Shown in pieces: positions 39,148-51,514 of a stretch of DNA of 64,000 nt; the stretch's first letter is position 1, and the number at the start of each line of letters is the position of its first letter. A program made the position numbers and the translations under genes. Location of the stretch: the NCBI GenBank assembly GCA_025617745.1, contig CM046853.1, forward strand, positions 59,791,233 to 59,855,232, written 5' to 3'. Origin of the DNA: Heliocidaris erythrogramma. Its lineage: Eukaryota > Echinodermata > Echinoidea > Camarodonta > Echinometridae. Under the pieces are notes generated by a model that worked only from the letters and a program-made list of their open reading frames with translations, had not been told where the DNA came from and made no database searches.

Positions 39148-39845
39148 CTCCTATATACCTCCGCCCTAAATTCAGTTGATAGCTCAAACTGTTCTTGAAA
39201 TATTGTGATAACTAAAATAAAAAGCCTCTAATTACATGTTAATTGACCTCTTTGACATTTGACCTTACACCTTATAACCCAAAAGTCTGATCACTTTATT
39301 TCCTCCTAGTGAATACAAAATAGTTGAGATATGGTGATAACAAAGGTAAAAAAAAAATTAATTTCACATACACCTGTATAATGACCTCTATGACCTGTCA
39401 CCTTTGACCTACGTGAACAAAAGTTTGAAGTTCATACCCCAAATGGTTCTTGAGATATCGTGTTAACATGGCAAACACCTGCAATTTCAGAAATTGACCT
39501 GTGACCTTAGACCTTGGACCTAAATAAACCAAAATCTAAGCAGATTGTCTTCCTATGGTGATACATACTAGCACCAGGTTCAAAGTTCATACCTCAAATG
39601 GTTCTTGAGTTATCGCGAGAACGAGGCTAACATTTGAAATTTCAGAAATTGACCTCTGTGACCTTGACCTTTGACCTATGTAACCCAAAATCTAATCAGA
39701 TCGTCTTCCTATAGTGAAGTTTGACCTTCATACCTCATGTGGTTCTTGAGTTATCGCGAGAATGAGAAAGCGGGACGGACGGACGGATGGACAACCCGAA
39801 AACATAATGCCTCTGGCACCCCCTTTTGTGGGCAGAGACATAAAA
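39148..39845. repeat. TGACCT-rich repeat element
   Basis: Repeated units of TGACCT and TTGACC spaced among GGTTCTTGAGTTATCGCGAG copies (three related copies). The ends are weakly inverted (TATACCTCCGCCC / GGGCAGAGACATAAA). The 3' part has GGACGGACGGACGGATGGAC. At 39665-39677 TGACCTTTGACCT is a perfect direct repeat of TGACCT with a 1-nt spacer. A related fragment is at 57659-57762. Confidence 0.72.
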
Positions 39846-39849
39846 AGTA

Positions 39850-41320
39850 AATAATTCAAAAGTTTCTTCTAATAAGAACATTTACTGAGGCCTTCACATT
39901 GGAAAGACTAGGGATCACTCTATTAGGATTCTTAATGTCTTATAATCAGGAATCAAGTACATCAGGAGCTTATGCAGCGCAGTAGAATATATACATGTAT
40001 ATATACATAGTTTCTTGACATTATAAATTATTATTATTCTTACTATTACATGTAGAAGCACTTCCCTCAGCTTAATTTCATAATCACATTATTTGTAAGC
40101 ATAATAAAAAAAGGTCCTTTACATAGCTAGCATTCAAACGTCAGTTTAACACGTTGGTTTCTATTTACAGAATTTGTTCCATGCATAACAGCAAAACTAT
40201 GTGCTTTCAGAAAAGCAAACAAGTTTAACTGCCTAAATTGCGAAGCATACAAGATTTCAAAACTGCCTCTGATCTGATTATATCCTACTTTTCCCCGAGC
40301 TGCAACCCAAAGAGATGTCAAAGTGAAGAAATAGCAGAGTACTTTTAATACCATGTTACAAAAACCCCCTTAGCAAGCCATTCTTAAATTTCCTCTTTCC
40401 TCCATTTTCCCTCTCAGCAACTTGTTTGCACAAATCATTCAAAATTCATCACAAGAGCCAGGGGACTCCGGGTCCGTCTAAAAGCGAACTGTATCCTGGA
40501 GAAGACTGGCGTCTCTGCCAAGATCGTCTATGTGAAGATGATGCTGTTCTCCTCACGGCTCACCTATAAATAGACTTTGCCGATATTCGGTTTTGATTCC
40601 TCCGTTTGTCTCACTATGAGTCTTAAATCCGCACATTTATGTTGTGTCAATCAGGATAGGATCACGCTAAGTGTTTGGGTAGTCGCAAGTAATGCGATTT
40701 AAATATATTTATTGAATTCAACTAAGTGCTGCATTCTCAGGCAGTTTCATATATTGAGATTGCTTAAAATGTGCTAATATTTCCCTAAGTCATGCAATGG
40801 GTTTCATGTGCCTATCATCTGTAATCATGAATGAAAATATGTCATAATCTATCTACACAGTTATTTTTCACAGTTGAAGAGCTTGTGATGTACAGTAATC
40901 TCTTTTATAGTATCACACCTATTATGTGCACAATTCAAATTTTATGAACTCTCCAAGCACAAAAGTTGCTCTTCGTGACCTGATGACTTGACAGAAGCTT
41001 GTTCGGCATAGCAGCAACTGTCTGCAAGTCGGATTTCATCCATACTGATGTTATGACAGAAACATGGTGAACTGAACACCTCATCACAAAGGTTCTTGGA
41101 AGAAACATTCATGAATTGGGATTTATGAGAAAACAGGTTATCCCTCTACTGCAGAAGTATTCCCCTGATTTTTTTACCTTTCACCACAAAACCGGTTAAA
41201 TAGGCTTCTGTTTCCTGCTATTCCTATTTCTTGTTCCCTCCATCACTTTCCCCACTTCCTGGCAGTACATTCATCAAATATGAGGCACACACTTCATATT
41301 GTCTACAGGGCTACACCAAT
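39850..41320. other. Gene-free stretch
   Basis: No supportable feature beyond short AT palindromes near 39990. Confidence 0.4.
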
Positions 41321-41329
41321 ATCAGTTAA

Positions 41330-41480
41330 CTCCTTCCATGCCGTGGGCGGTGTATACCACCCCAGTATGTAACTGTTCTACTGTAAGTTTGGACTAAATA
41401 TAGCTATTTCTTTCTTCCTAAACAGAAACAGGTATATATGCTTTGAAGCTTGTTCCCATGGATGATATTTAAAGCCAAAT
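41330..41480. mobile_element. Partial copy of the TTAA / CCATGCC element
   Basis: TTAA then CTCCTTCCATGCCGTGGGCG at the left end, as in 50973-51208. The right end is not recognisable. Confidence 0.5.
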
Positions 41481-41626
41481 TTAACAATTAAACTAAGAAT
41501 AAAAATCCTAAGTTTGACTATTGAATCTTCATTTGTAGAAATTGTTCATAATCCTACTGCACATTAATATTAGTTACAAAAATACAAATAATTATGCAAA
41601 CCTTAAAAAAAAAAGGATCCTATATA

Positions 41627-41839
41627 CAGCCCTGGAAAATATTATAAGACCAAGCTTCTGTAATTAGGGTACTATAATATGCAAACAAAATTATAAAGAT
41701 GATTTGTCTTTGTATTTCATTGAATGAATACCAAATTCCAGCAATTATAGCTTGCTTTTATGATGTTTTATTTCCTTCTTACCACAAAAAATAACACTAT
41801 CAGTAACCATTCTTGGTCTAATAATTTTTTCCATGGCTG
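41627..41839. mobile_element. Tc1/mariner-like short element, copy 2
   Basis: CAGCCCTGG at the left and TTTTTTCCATGGCTG at the right, flanked by TA. It shares the body with 16004-16215 in reverse orientation (ATTCCAGCAATTATAGCTTG versus TACAATTGCTGGAATGTG). Confidence 0.82.
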
Positions 41840-41895
41840 TACGTAAGTACATCATTCTTGAATTAGCTAATTTTCAATGTCATCAATTACTAAAA

Positions 41896-41975
41896 GATAT
41901 TGTCTGTTTGGAGCCAGAAGGGCGTTACCATTTTACACAGAGTTAACGCCCTTCTGGCTCCAAACAGATGATATA
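41896..41975. repeat. Best hairpin-family copy
   Basis: 41904-41927 and 41944-41967 are a perfect 24-bp inverted repeat with a 16-nt loop, carrying GGAGCCAGAAGGGCG and its inverse. GATAT lies just outside both arms. Confidence 0.88.
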
Positions 41976-42819
41976 TAGTTCTTTATCCCATTGTCTCCTG
42001 GAAGCAGGTGTTTCCTGTATGAAGTCTATGGGAATAGGAGAATTCAGTAGTCAAACCAGTTAATAGCATCATTATTTATGTCATGTGTGAGGTAGTCTAA
42101 GGCAATTTCCAGTTCAAGGAAATATTCTTCATGAATTTTGAATAAATCTCTTGTTACATTTGAATTATCTAGCAGTAATCAAACAGTATTGTCCCCGGTG
42201 GCAAAATGAGTACTGAATTAAACACACTTATTACTGGCATACCTTGAAAGATAGATAATACAGGAAAATGATTTTAAAACAATTATGAAACTACATTTAA
42301 CGCTTCCTGTGCCATAAGCAACAATCCCTGTCAATAAATTGAATGCCACATCAGAGGATTAACCACCCTTAAAGGGATTGATTAACTTTGCCCAGGATTG
42401 AAAAAAAAAAATCACTGTTCCAGCTAATGCTGTAATCATAATTGCAAACCTTTAGGTCAGACAGTTTTATAAGCTGATCGGTCGTTTATATATCAAGATA
42501 TTTATGATTGAACATTGATATCAGGATAGAGTACCACCGAACCCTAAAGAACTCTTATGGTTGGCATACCTCGCTCTATTACAGAATACCGTACGGGCTG
42601 GAAACCCGCTGTGAAATCACCAAGTGACGGTGCTTGGTTTTTGAGACTGCAGCGCAGCGAAGAAGCCGAGTGACTTGTGCTAGCGATCAATCACGATTTT
42701 CTCTCTTTTAGGATAGTAAACGGGTTCCATTTTCTCTCATACTTTCACATATCCTTAATTATACATGTAGTTGGCATTTGAGCTGATTTCACAATTTTTC
42801 ACAAAGTTAATCAAACCCT

Positions 42820-43112
42820 TTAAAGGGGAAGTAAACCCCAATATGAAGTTGTTTATAAAAGATTAAATTAAAGAAACAGATCAATGAAATTTTGAGCAAA
42901 ATGCGATAAAATATAAGAAAGTTATGCATTTTCAAAGTTTGATCAATCAAGCACAAATTGCTCTGTGACATATCTTGCGAGGTCCTCTCCCGTTTGCCCT
43001 AGCTGTACTAAAAAAAATCATGATTTTCATTCCTTTCACTATTCTGCTTCTCTCTTTTTTTTTTCTTTAAACTGAAATCAACTAAATACCAGGGTGGTCT
43101 TCCCTTCCCCTA
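42820..43112. mobile_element. AAAGGGGAAGTAAACCCC element
   Basis: Left TTAAAGGGGAAGTAAACCCC and imperfect inverse GGGTGGTCTTCCCTTCCCC on the right. The interior has CAAGCACAAATTGCTCTGTG. A short non-autonomous repeat of a type common in marine invertebrates. Confidence 0.55.
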
Positions 43113-43349
43113 TAAAATTCACCTGTAAAATCTATTCAAGTATTTATACATCTAGAAATATATTTCAATATGAGAAAGGAAAAACTTTAAGGGTATAGGC
43201 GAAACCGAAATAATGATTCTGTATCATCTTATTCAATGAACTTCTATGCGAGCAAAAAACTCTGACCAAACCCATTGGAAATATGTGTTAAATGCAAATG
43301 AAACCATCTCCAACAGACTGTAAGGGGAAAGAGGATCAGAGAAGAAGAG

Positions 43350-44130
43350 GATAAAAGAGTAATTATTCCAAACCTTAGAGATTGCGAAAGGCCTCCAAGC
43401 CCCACTGATGAAGGGTCACTGAGTCATTCTTTAAAAGACAACCAGGAGAGACTTATGATTCTGTCTCCACAGGCAGTTGGAAAGGGAAAAAGACTGGAGA
43501 TGGGCTTAGGATGTAGTCATGATTTGGTTCTCCAAACCATGGAGATTTCCAAACCCCCTAAAGCTCTACTGGTGAAGGATCATCCTCTCATCCTCAAAAA
43601 AAAACACTTTCAGGATATAGTGACAAATATGTCTCATCTTAAGGGAGACTTGAAAGAGAAGGGGCTGGAAGGACTAAAGAATGCATTCATAACTTTCTTC
43701 TAAGAACCACACAGAATAGACCATAACTGTCTTATCATTGAAAGGGAAGGGGGAAAGTGAAGAGAACTGGAGAAGGAGCACGCAAGTACAGGCATGTCCA
43801 CGCTGTTTGGTCCCATACCTTACTGCTGAAATCTAAGATTTTAGTAGATCTGCATCATTGTATCAAATTAATTGCCCTAGTAAAGCTTAGATCAGACCAA
43901 GGACTTATCAACTCCTTGATCAGACCAAATATGAAGTGAAATGATACATATAGATGTTAATATAAGTTCAGAACTCCACAACACTTGGTAATGTATAGGC
44001 CACCATATGATAAAATGCCTTGGACTTGTCTGTATGCATTCATAACTATCTTCTTCAAACCATGCATTTTACCAACCCCTCCCCCCCTTTCAAGCCTCTA
44101 CCTGCGGTAGGGTCACCCATTCGTTCCATA
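43350..44130. repeat. Degenerate tandem-like repeat
   Basis: Diverged units containing GCATTCATAACTWTCTTCT and TCNAAACC-CCCC-AAGC-CTACTGG-GANGG. The plus-strand frames (43455-43703, 43757-43939) have no recognised domain. Confidence 0.4.
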
Positions 44131-44621
44131 AATACTATCAATATGAACATATGACAATTCCTAGACTGCAACATTTAACGAGATGCCTTACCGCGGGCAA
44201 AAACTACTTAGTATACACCAACAACTCAGCTGTGCATGTGGAGAGAAATAATCCACTTATGGCAAGTGCTTTATTGGGGTACTCCTCTTAGCCTCGAGGC
44301 ACAACTAGGTAGACTGGATTGCATTACCTTTCATCCTTGTTAAAGATAATTTTCCTCTCCCGAGTAGAGATGTCAGGGCCTGTTTATAGCTGGGGTTAAC
44401 TGTCTCTCTTATCTGCCATAGAGGTATTGTATTGAACGGTAAACAGGGTAAATCTATCAACGTAATTCACTACTTTTTCTAACTCCTGTCATTTGTTCCC
44501 AAAACCTAGTTCCATTGTATATTAGATGTATCTTCATGCTGATCTATCATTGTCTCTAAGTTCTCTCGGCATTTGGCTCCATATTACTGACATTGCACCC
44601 CCAAGCCCAACTCCAGCTTGC

Positions 44622-45215
44622 TGCATCTCTCTCTCTCTCTCTGATCTACTATACATCTTTATCTAACTCTCAATGTCTATTTATCAACATATTTCACTCT
44701 CATACACCACTGTTCTCATCTATTTTTTTTTTCTTCTTTTACATCATTCATTTCATTTCTGAATCTCTTTTGGGTTTCGGTGTAAACCCCTGTTGTCTTC
44801 TTTGTAAGCCCTTTGTGGGCATGTATCTTTATGTCAATCTTTTTCTTCCTTTCTTTCCCAATCTCTTCCAACTCTTAATGCTATCCCTATCCTCTCTTTT
44901 GCAACAACTTTTCCACAATCTTCTAATGCAGACCATTATTCTTTCCATGTCTCTTAATAGCCAATTTGTTCTTTCTTCCTCTCTTAATATTCACCTCTCC
45001 TCTTTCTTTCTCTTTCTCTTTCCTTCTCTTTCTGTCTCCTCTTCTCTCTCTCTTTCATTTCTCATTTTGTTCTCTCTCTCTTTCATCTCCCATTTTTTTT
45101 CTCTCTCATTCTCTCTTCCTCCTGCTTGCTCTCTCCCACATGCCCCCCCCCCTTTCCTCTTTATTTTCCTTTTCTCTTTTAATATTTCTCTCTTTTAATA
45201 TTTCTCTCTTTTTCT
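44622..45215. repeat. Long pyrimidine-rich tract
   Basis: CT, CTTT and C runs (C9 near 45147). The 201-codon Ser/Leu/Phe-rich frame is the result of base composition. Confidence 0.8.
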
Positions 45216-45239
45216 GTCTTGACCCATCAATCGTATAAA

Positions 45240-46140
45240 TGCTCTCCAGTATCTCTCTGATTTGCCTTCTCCTTCTCACACAATTTACATGTGATCAAAC
45301 CAGACATGTTTACCTCCGTCCCTCTTTCTTTCCCATGGTAACTGGGGTTACCTTCTTTTTGAAGTCCCGCATTAGAATAAATAGTTCATATCAAGAAGAG
45401 CCTTAACACTGCGTGAAAAATCAAGACTGATTTCTTGCTAACCATATACAAAGGCTTTTATCTAATACAGGTTGCTATCTAGTGTATTAACTCTAGAAGC
45501 TAAATGGACATCACTTCATCAAAAACAAATTCAAAACATTTAACCCCATCAGTACCATAGGCTGACACACCATGTGTAAAGTCAGTTTCATCATTAAGCT
45601 GTAGCAATAAGTGAGTTAAATAGTTAACTAGTATCTTCCTGAAAAAGGGGTTACTGAAACTTCTACCAAATAATGAGCAACTATTTTCAAAGTTTGGAAC
45701 TCTGTGACAGTAGACCATGAAACTCATTGCCAGGCCCCCAAACTACATATATCTGCTCAAACGTCACAAAATGGGATAGCAAGATTTTGACATCAAAAGC
45801 TTTAACCAGGATAAAACCATGTAACAACAAAATACTGTAATTTTTGGTCTTTGAGAGATTGGGGGGGGGGGGGGGATTGGTCCCTTTTATAAGCAATAAA
45901 AATATAGTTACATTTGGCGGCAAATCCTTTTGCATTTATAGCCAACTCTACCCTCCATAGCATAACTATTGTACAAAGTTTATCTGCATATCCCGACATA
46001 ACAAATCAATTTATTAGATGAGGTTCTGCCGAATGTATTTATAGTCTAACCTCAATCCATACGGATGGAAACTCCTACCTTGAACAAATCACATCAAAGC
46101 GATTCTTTCTCACCACTCGCCAGCGACTGCATGATCAAAG
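45240..46140. other. Gene-free stretch
   Basis: G17 tract near 45861. No gene or bounded element. Confidence 0.4.
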
Positions 46141-46144
46141 GCTA

Positions 46145-46400
46145 CCCTTCCGTTTCCCTCAAGCATGCAATCTCATTTGCAACCTGTCATATCTCTAATA
46201 TCCCTAGCTTGATGAATCCCTTTAAGCTTTCTCTACATTGCCCTTTGACCTTTCTCATCCCAACTATCTTTTCATTTCCCACAAGCATGCTATCTCACTT
46301 GCGACCCTTCATATCTCCAATGTCCCTAAGCTAGATGTGGACCTTTAAGTTCTCTTTTCATCGCCCTTTGACCTTTCTCAGCCCAATTCCCTTTAATAAT
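46145..46400. repeat. Direct duplication of about 123 bp
   Basis: Two copies contain CAAGCATGCNATCTCA and CCCTTTGACCTTTCTCA, starting near 46150 and 46273, about 85 percent alike by eye. Confidence 0.75.
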
Positions 46401-47180
46401 TCTGTCGAACTGAGTGAGTATCTCCTGGTCTGATAGTGCGATTCCACCAATCGTCTGCCCAGAGTCTCACGAGAGGAGAGGGAATCTGATTAATTAAAGA
46501 CTTGGCTACAATTTCAATAGGTCGATAGTACATTTACCTGTCAATTTTGGTTTGAGAACCTAAATCTGACCAGACAATCAATACATGTCTAGGTCTAATT
46601 TCTTGCTCAGTAGCTATGAAAAGAACATCTTAATATAATCATTGCTTAGAACAAGTTGCAATGAGAAAAATAAATATCTCATCTTGAGACCAGAGAACAT
46701 TAAGGAGATTACATAGGTGCCCTGCAAGTATTCTGCTACAGGTGATCTGGGTGGAGTGCTTCCAATGCAAAAACACAGACAATTTTTTTCAAAAAATCCT
46801 TGGCAAACTTCAACTAGCACCCTGATCTATTTGGCTTTATACCCTCGAACACTATACCAGCGTTATATCAGGTTTTAAACTCTCGAACACATTTCAATTT
46901 TTTAGTATAACAATCACGTTTCATAGAACACAGCAAGAGTTTTCTTGGGCTTACTATTCAAGAGGCTTATTGAAATTAAAACTGTCTCCCACAGATGAAC
47001 TTGGTAAAAATATGAAGTCAGAATTAGCATGTACATGGCGAACTGCAAATCTTTGATTTATGAAAAACAATTTATCACAAAATGTTCTCACCTTTTATCT
47101 TACTGCAGATTATTATAGCAAAACGTTTATTTCTCTTCTACATCATATTAGATGTGGCATGACATATCTATTTAAATGCA
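46400..47180. other. Gene-free stretch
   Basis: No supportable feature. Confidence 0.35.
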
Positions 47181-47358
47181 TAGTGGAAACTCACTATAAC
47201 AAGGACCTTGGGACCATGAAAATTACCTTGCTATATCAGGAATCTCCTTATATCAGGGTAAAAAAAACAAAAGAACAAAAAGACCTGGGAACAGCAAAAT
47301 AACCTTGTTATATCAGGAATCTCATTATATCAGAGCTCTCTATAATGAGTTTCCACTG
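47181..47358. mobile_element. AGTGGAAAC Tc1/mariner-like short element, copy 2
   Basis: TAGTGGAAACTCACTATAAC on the left and ATAATGAGTTTCCACTG on the right, TA at the right end. It shares interior motifs AAGGACCTTGGGACCATGA and TTGTTATATCAGG with the 36-kb copy. Confidence 0.75.
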
Positions 47359-47739
47359 TAATGTCAAGTTGTGGTAATGATAGGCCAAGGTAATGACGGA
47401 AAGTAAATTCCCCAAAGAATCAAAAGAAACTATCAGTTAACCAGTTGAGTATGATTTGATTTTGGTAACCCATGCATGCCTGCCTCAAGACTATAAACTA
47501 AAGATACATGTATCTGCAAAATGATCCTGGTAATAAACAAATACAGTCTCAGATGTGCAAATGTGAGTTGTGATTTTCTGTCAATATCATTTTCAAGCAA
47601 GTTCCTCTCAGTTTGTACATGCTTTCCTTGTTTCCTTGTTTCTCTGGAAATGCATACATTACCAGATACCAAGATTAACTTTAATCTAATTCTTTTCACT
47701 CATCAAAATGACCTTTACCAGTAAAGTTACCCATACGAT

Positions 47740-47825
47740 AATTAGTATTAACTTTGTAAATATTATTTGAATTATGTTGTATTTATATTATTGTTTGGAA
47801 ATGAAATGAAATGAAATGAAATACT
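47740..47825 (+). repeat. Possible LINE 3' tail
   Basis: TTGGAAATGAAATGAAATGA at the end of an A+T-rich segment, the tail pattern of L2/CR1-like LINEs. Confidence 0.35.
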
Positions 47826-48221
47826 TCTGGTATACTATAAAGTGTTTATAATATCAAAAAAGAAATACATGTATCATAAATCGTTGCATCAATTGATAGA
47901 ATATCTCTTTTATTTGCAAACCTCATATTTTCAAACGTATACATGCAGCGCCCAGTATAAATAAATTATTGAAATGACTTACATTTCAGCGAGAAAGTGT
48001 ACATTTATTTCATTACAAACCTTCAAAAATATGCTTTTTTTTCTCCATTTTCCTCAAAATTTGAGATACACATGAATTTGACAGCAAAGTGAAAACAGCA
48101 CTCAAAAGGGGATAATTCATTAATTCTTTTTTCCTAGTACCTTCCTAGTACCGAATGATATTTCATCTAGACCCCTGAACTTCAAATCATATCAAATGTA
48201 AACTTGAAGTAGTCTTTAATC

Positions 48222-48572
48222 ATAATAATAATAATAATAATTATAACGCGCCTTTCCCAAAGTTGCCCAAAGCGCTAGATTTATATTATTACCCCGGTCA
48301 TTGGATTCTGGCACGCTCGCACACAATGTATGCACATTCTCCACTCCCTGGGGAGCATTCCAGCAATGGGCAGTACAGTGACGCTCACATGCTAAGCAAA
48401 AGACATTAACTTTCGCCATCCTACCGGGTACCCATTTAACACCTGGGTGGAGAGTGGCAAATAGATTAACGTCTTGCCAAAGGACGCTAGTGCTGAGGTG
48501 GGATTCGAACCCCGGACCTCGTGGTTCACAGTCCGGGGACTTATCCACTGATCCACAACACCTCTCCACCTC
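48222..48572 (-). mobile_element. tRNA-derived SINE
   Basis: On the minus strand it starts with a tRNA-like head (GTGGATCAGTGGATAAG; B box GGTTCGAATCC) at about 48490-48564. The body is about 230 bp. It ends AAAGGCGCGTTATAATTATT followed by ATT repeats. Head, body and short-repeat tail are the standard SINE plan. The overlapping minus frames are spurious. Confidence 0.82.
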
Positions 48573-49280
48573 ATTCAGGTATTGATGGATAGTTGAAGTT
48601 CCGGTGCAAAGTAAAAAGCATGTTTTATCACATAGAACATAATTCTTTTTGTATTTTAATTTTAAGACTATATGTATTTGGACCAGAAATGAATTTTTTT
48701 CTCTATGGAGAAATGGTACAAGCTATCATTACCCATCATATTCAGTACACTGTCCAACAAAAGAATTACATAAAATAATCCCCTTTGTAAAGCCATTTAA
48801 TACAGACATTAATCTCCATAGCATATTAATGTTCTTAATAAGGTTTCTTCGATTTTGACACGAAAATCTCTTCCAGTGCAATAAAACTCGACTTTGAAAG
48901 ACCATTCAAATTCATAATAAAGATTGGAGAATAAGAGAAATTAAGAAAATCTCTCATCACCATAATCACCACCATCACCATCATCATCAAATAGTTGATC
49001 ATGATAAATTCATAAGTGCACAGATAATCGTTTCAAGGACTAAATCACTTATTTGCACCCCTGGGTATCTTTCTTGCACATACAGAAGTAATGTATTATA
49101 ACAATAAATAACTTGGCAATTACTATCATGATCATGTACCTTTCATGGTGGAAAATTACGCTGTACATTGATATTTGTATCATAATGTAAGAATGTATGT
49201 AAGCTATGACAAGTCCTTTTTGTTAATGTGGCAGGGAAGATTTTGAGAGGATTTGCAGAGGTCAAGTACAGGTGACCCAG

Positions 49281-49420
49281 ACCTGCCAACCCTAAAACCC
49301 AAGAAATAGGGACAAATTAAAAAGCAGAGGCTGAAAATAGGGACAACGTTGTGGTGGGAGTGGATCTTTCTTTTACCTAAAATCGGGACTGTCCCTGTTA
49401 AATAGGGACAGTTGGCAGGT
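49281..49420. mobile_element. ACCTGCCAAC short inverted-repeat element
   Basis: Ends ACCTGCCAAC / GTTGGCAGGT, with ACCCAG on both sides (49275-49280, 49421-49426). Repeated TAGGGACA motifs inside. The 6-bp flanking repeat matches the length seen for 61631-62470. Confidence 0.7.
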
Positions 49421-49429
49421 ACCCAGGTC

Positions 49430-50380
49430 AGGCTAGGAATTATTATTATTATTATGCCACCAATGGAATGAATAAGAGTTTAACTACACCGAGCTGTATA
49501 TGTAGTAGTATCAGATCTTCAAAACTCTCACTGTCTGCATTTAAAATTGTTCACAAGTACCATAGAGTCTTCAGAAATGTTAAAGATGCCACCACAAAAG
49601 CAAGTTCTAGAGGGCCAGTTAACCCACTGACTACTGCATTCTTTTATTCCCATTGGTTTATTACAGGGATCAACCGTTTCCCGTCGGCAGCAATGGTTTA
49701 AACTTGCATCATGTTGAAAATTCATTTCTATTCTAACAAAGGCTAAAGGATAGACCATGGTCTGTAAAGTGTATTCATCACCAAAAAATGAATGTCTTTT
49801 GAGGCAAATGTCACATTTCCTATATAACAAAATATAAAAAATGTGTAATTTCCCATCTGCTCAGTGATCATAATTCTAATACTGTCTTGTTCAAATCTGC
49901 ATGTTTGGATGTGCTATGCATGCACATCATTACATGTGAATATAGTCAACTCCGTATCCCAAGTACCATAAACAGACGAACTAAGGGTAAATCTCGTCCT
50001 CAAGGCTCTCTCATGATAACAGGTCCTTATATCTATACACATCAGATTGAAATGGGCTGCTGAACAAGGACAGTTCCAAGGCTAAGACCAGTTGATAACA
50101 GTAAAATCTCCTTGAAACCATGACACTTAAGCTTCGTTCACACAGGACACCATATACTGCCTAAAAGAATACCAGCCGCGGCAAAAATAGAAGGTGCCGC
50201 ATGCAACGATGGCACACATGCTTTCTTCCATGTTTTATTAAATCCAGAAATGGAAAGTGCACTAAGCTTTTGTCATTTTATTTTCCTAGGACGGTTTTAT
50301 TTAGACAGTTTACCACGTCATGTATGGACGATGCTTTACTCTACATACAACAATACACTTAGCGTTTTTCCTCACAAGAT
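49430..50380. other. Gene-free stretch
   Basis: ATT repeat at about 49440-49456. No other feature recognised. Confidence 0.4.
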
Positions 50381-50386
50381 TATCAT

Positions 50387-50498
50387 ACCCCAGTCCCACT
50401 AATGAGACCAAAAAGAAACAAAACAAATAAATAACCATGCATGGCCTAGACTTTGTCAGTCAGTTTGGAGTCAGTCTGGCAGTGTGACTGGGGTATCA
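50387..50498. mobile_element. ATACCCCAGTC short inverted-repeat element
   Basis: ATACCCCAGTCCCACT at the left and AGTGTGACTGGGGTAT at the right, 112 bp in all. Confidence 0.6.
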
Positions 50499-50500
50499 AC

Positions 50501-50680
50501 ATTGGGTGATTTTTAAGTATGGTGTTAAAGGTTGGTGTTAGTGTTAACAGTTAGAAGTTAGCGCTAACTTCAACCCTCGTTTACTATTAATTTTAGTAGT
50601 CCAAAGGCATGAAGTTAGTGCTAACTTTTGACTGTTGACACTAACACCAGATTTTAACACCATACTTAAAATCACCCATT
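50501..50680. mobile_element. TGGGTGATTTTTAAGTATGG inverted-repeat element
   Basis: Nearly palindromic over its whole length. Arms carry GTATGGTGTTAAA, GTTAGTGTTAACAGT and AAGTTAGYGCTAACTT and their inverses. It could fold into a long hairpin if transcribed. Confidence 0.78.
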
Positions 50681-50972
50681 GAATACCCTGGTGCCATAAT
50701 TATTCAAAACAAGGTGAAAGCCGAACATTGGCAAAGCATGCAATGATTGAAAGACGGGAATCCTCCATCGAGAAGAAAGAGAGATAGGGGATGAAGGTGA
50801 TGATGGTGATGATGATGGTGATAAAGCTGTAAGAAACAAAATAATCAGAAAAATGGATTAAACACAGATCACTAAATAATAACTTTATAACAAAATGAAC
50901 AAGAACAACATAATTATTTAACGTAAGTATCTACTTGCACATCACCTGCTAAAGTCTAATCTTTAATATTAA

Positions 50973-51208
50973 CCCCTACCATGCCGTGGGCGGCAAATAA
51001 CCCTAAAATTCAGTGTTGAGCAGTTTTAGGTTCCGAATGGCTTGAAAATTCTCCCTCATACAGAAACTTGTGTCTTCAATGTAATGTTTATTCCTACGCA
51101 ATATATCTTTGCCCAGTTTGCTCAAGAAAAAAACTCAATGAAAGTTAATACTCAACTCTTGAAAGTTCATTTTGACAATTGCTAAAAATTCTGGTGGCAT
51201 GGAAGGGG
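50973..51208. mobile_element. TTAA-flanked non-autonomous element
   Basis: TTAA at 50969-50972 and 51209-51212. Termini CCCCTACCATGCC and its near inverse GGCATGGAAGGGG. It shares internal sequence (GCCCAGTTTGCTCA) with the intron 5 copy. It lies just downstream of the ZZ/EF-hand gene. Confidence 0.72.
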
Positions 51209-51366
51209 TTAACTTGAGCATTTGTACGAAAGATTTCCTGTGAATAGGTGAATCCTTTTCCATTAATTAGCTTTGCCATGAAAATCATAAATCTATTTGC
51301 AATAAACAGTTAATTTTATTACTATTACTATAAAAATCAACATGAATGACAATGATGATATCCAGT

Positions 51367-51372
51367 TTTATT
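51367..51372 (-). terminator. Candidate polyadenylation signal AATAAA
   Basis: The minus strand reads GATGAAATAAAACTGG here, about 145 nt past the stop codon of the ZZ/EF-hand gene. AATAAA occurs often by chance in this A+T-rich DNA, including one nearer 51315, so this is a candidate only. Confidence 0.35.
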
Positions 51373-51514
51373 TCATCAAGAGATTTCATTACATAATAAC
51401 TACACAAATGCAACTTCAAAAATGGATTAAGTGTATGTGTTAGAATAAAAACATAAGTTGCAAAAATAGCAACAAACTCAAAGTGAAAAAGTACAAAAAA
51501 CCTACCTCTTAAGA

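Noticed and set aside
44593-45238. 201-codon Ser/Leu/Phe-rich frame
   Set aside because: Produced by a pyrimidine-rich tract with simple repeats.
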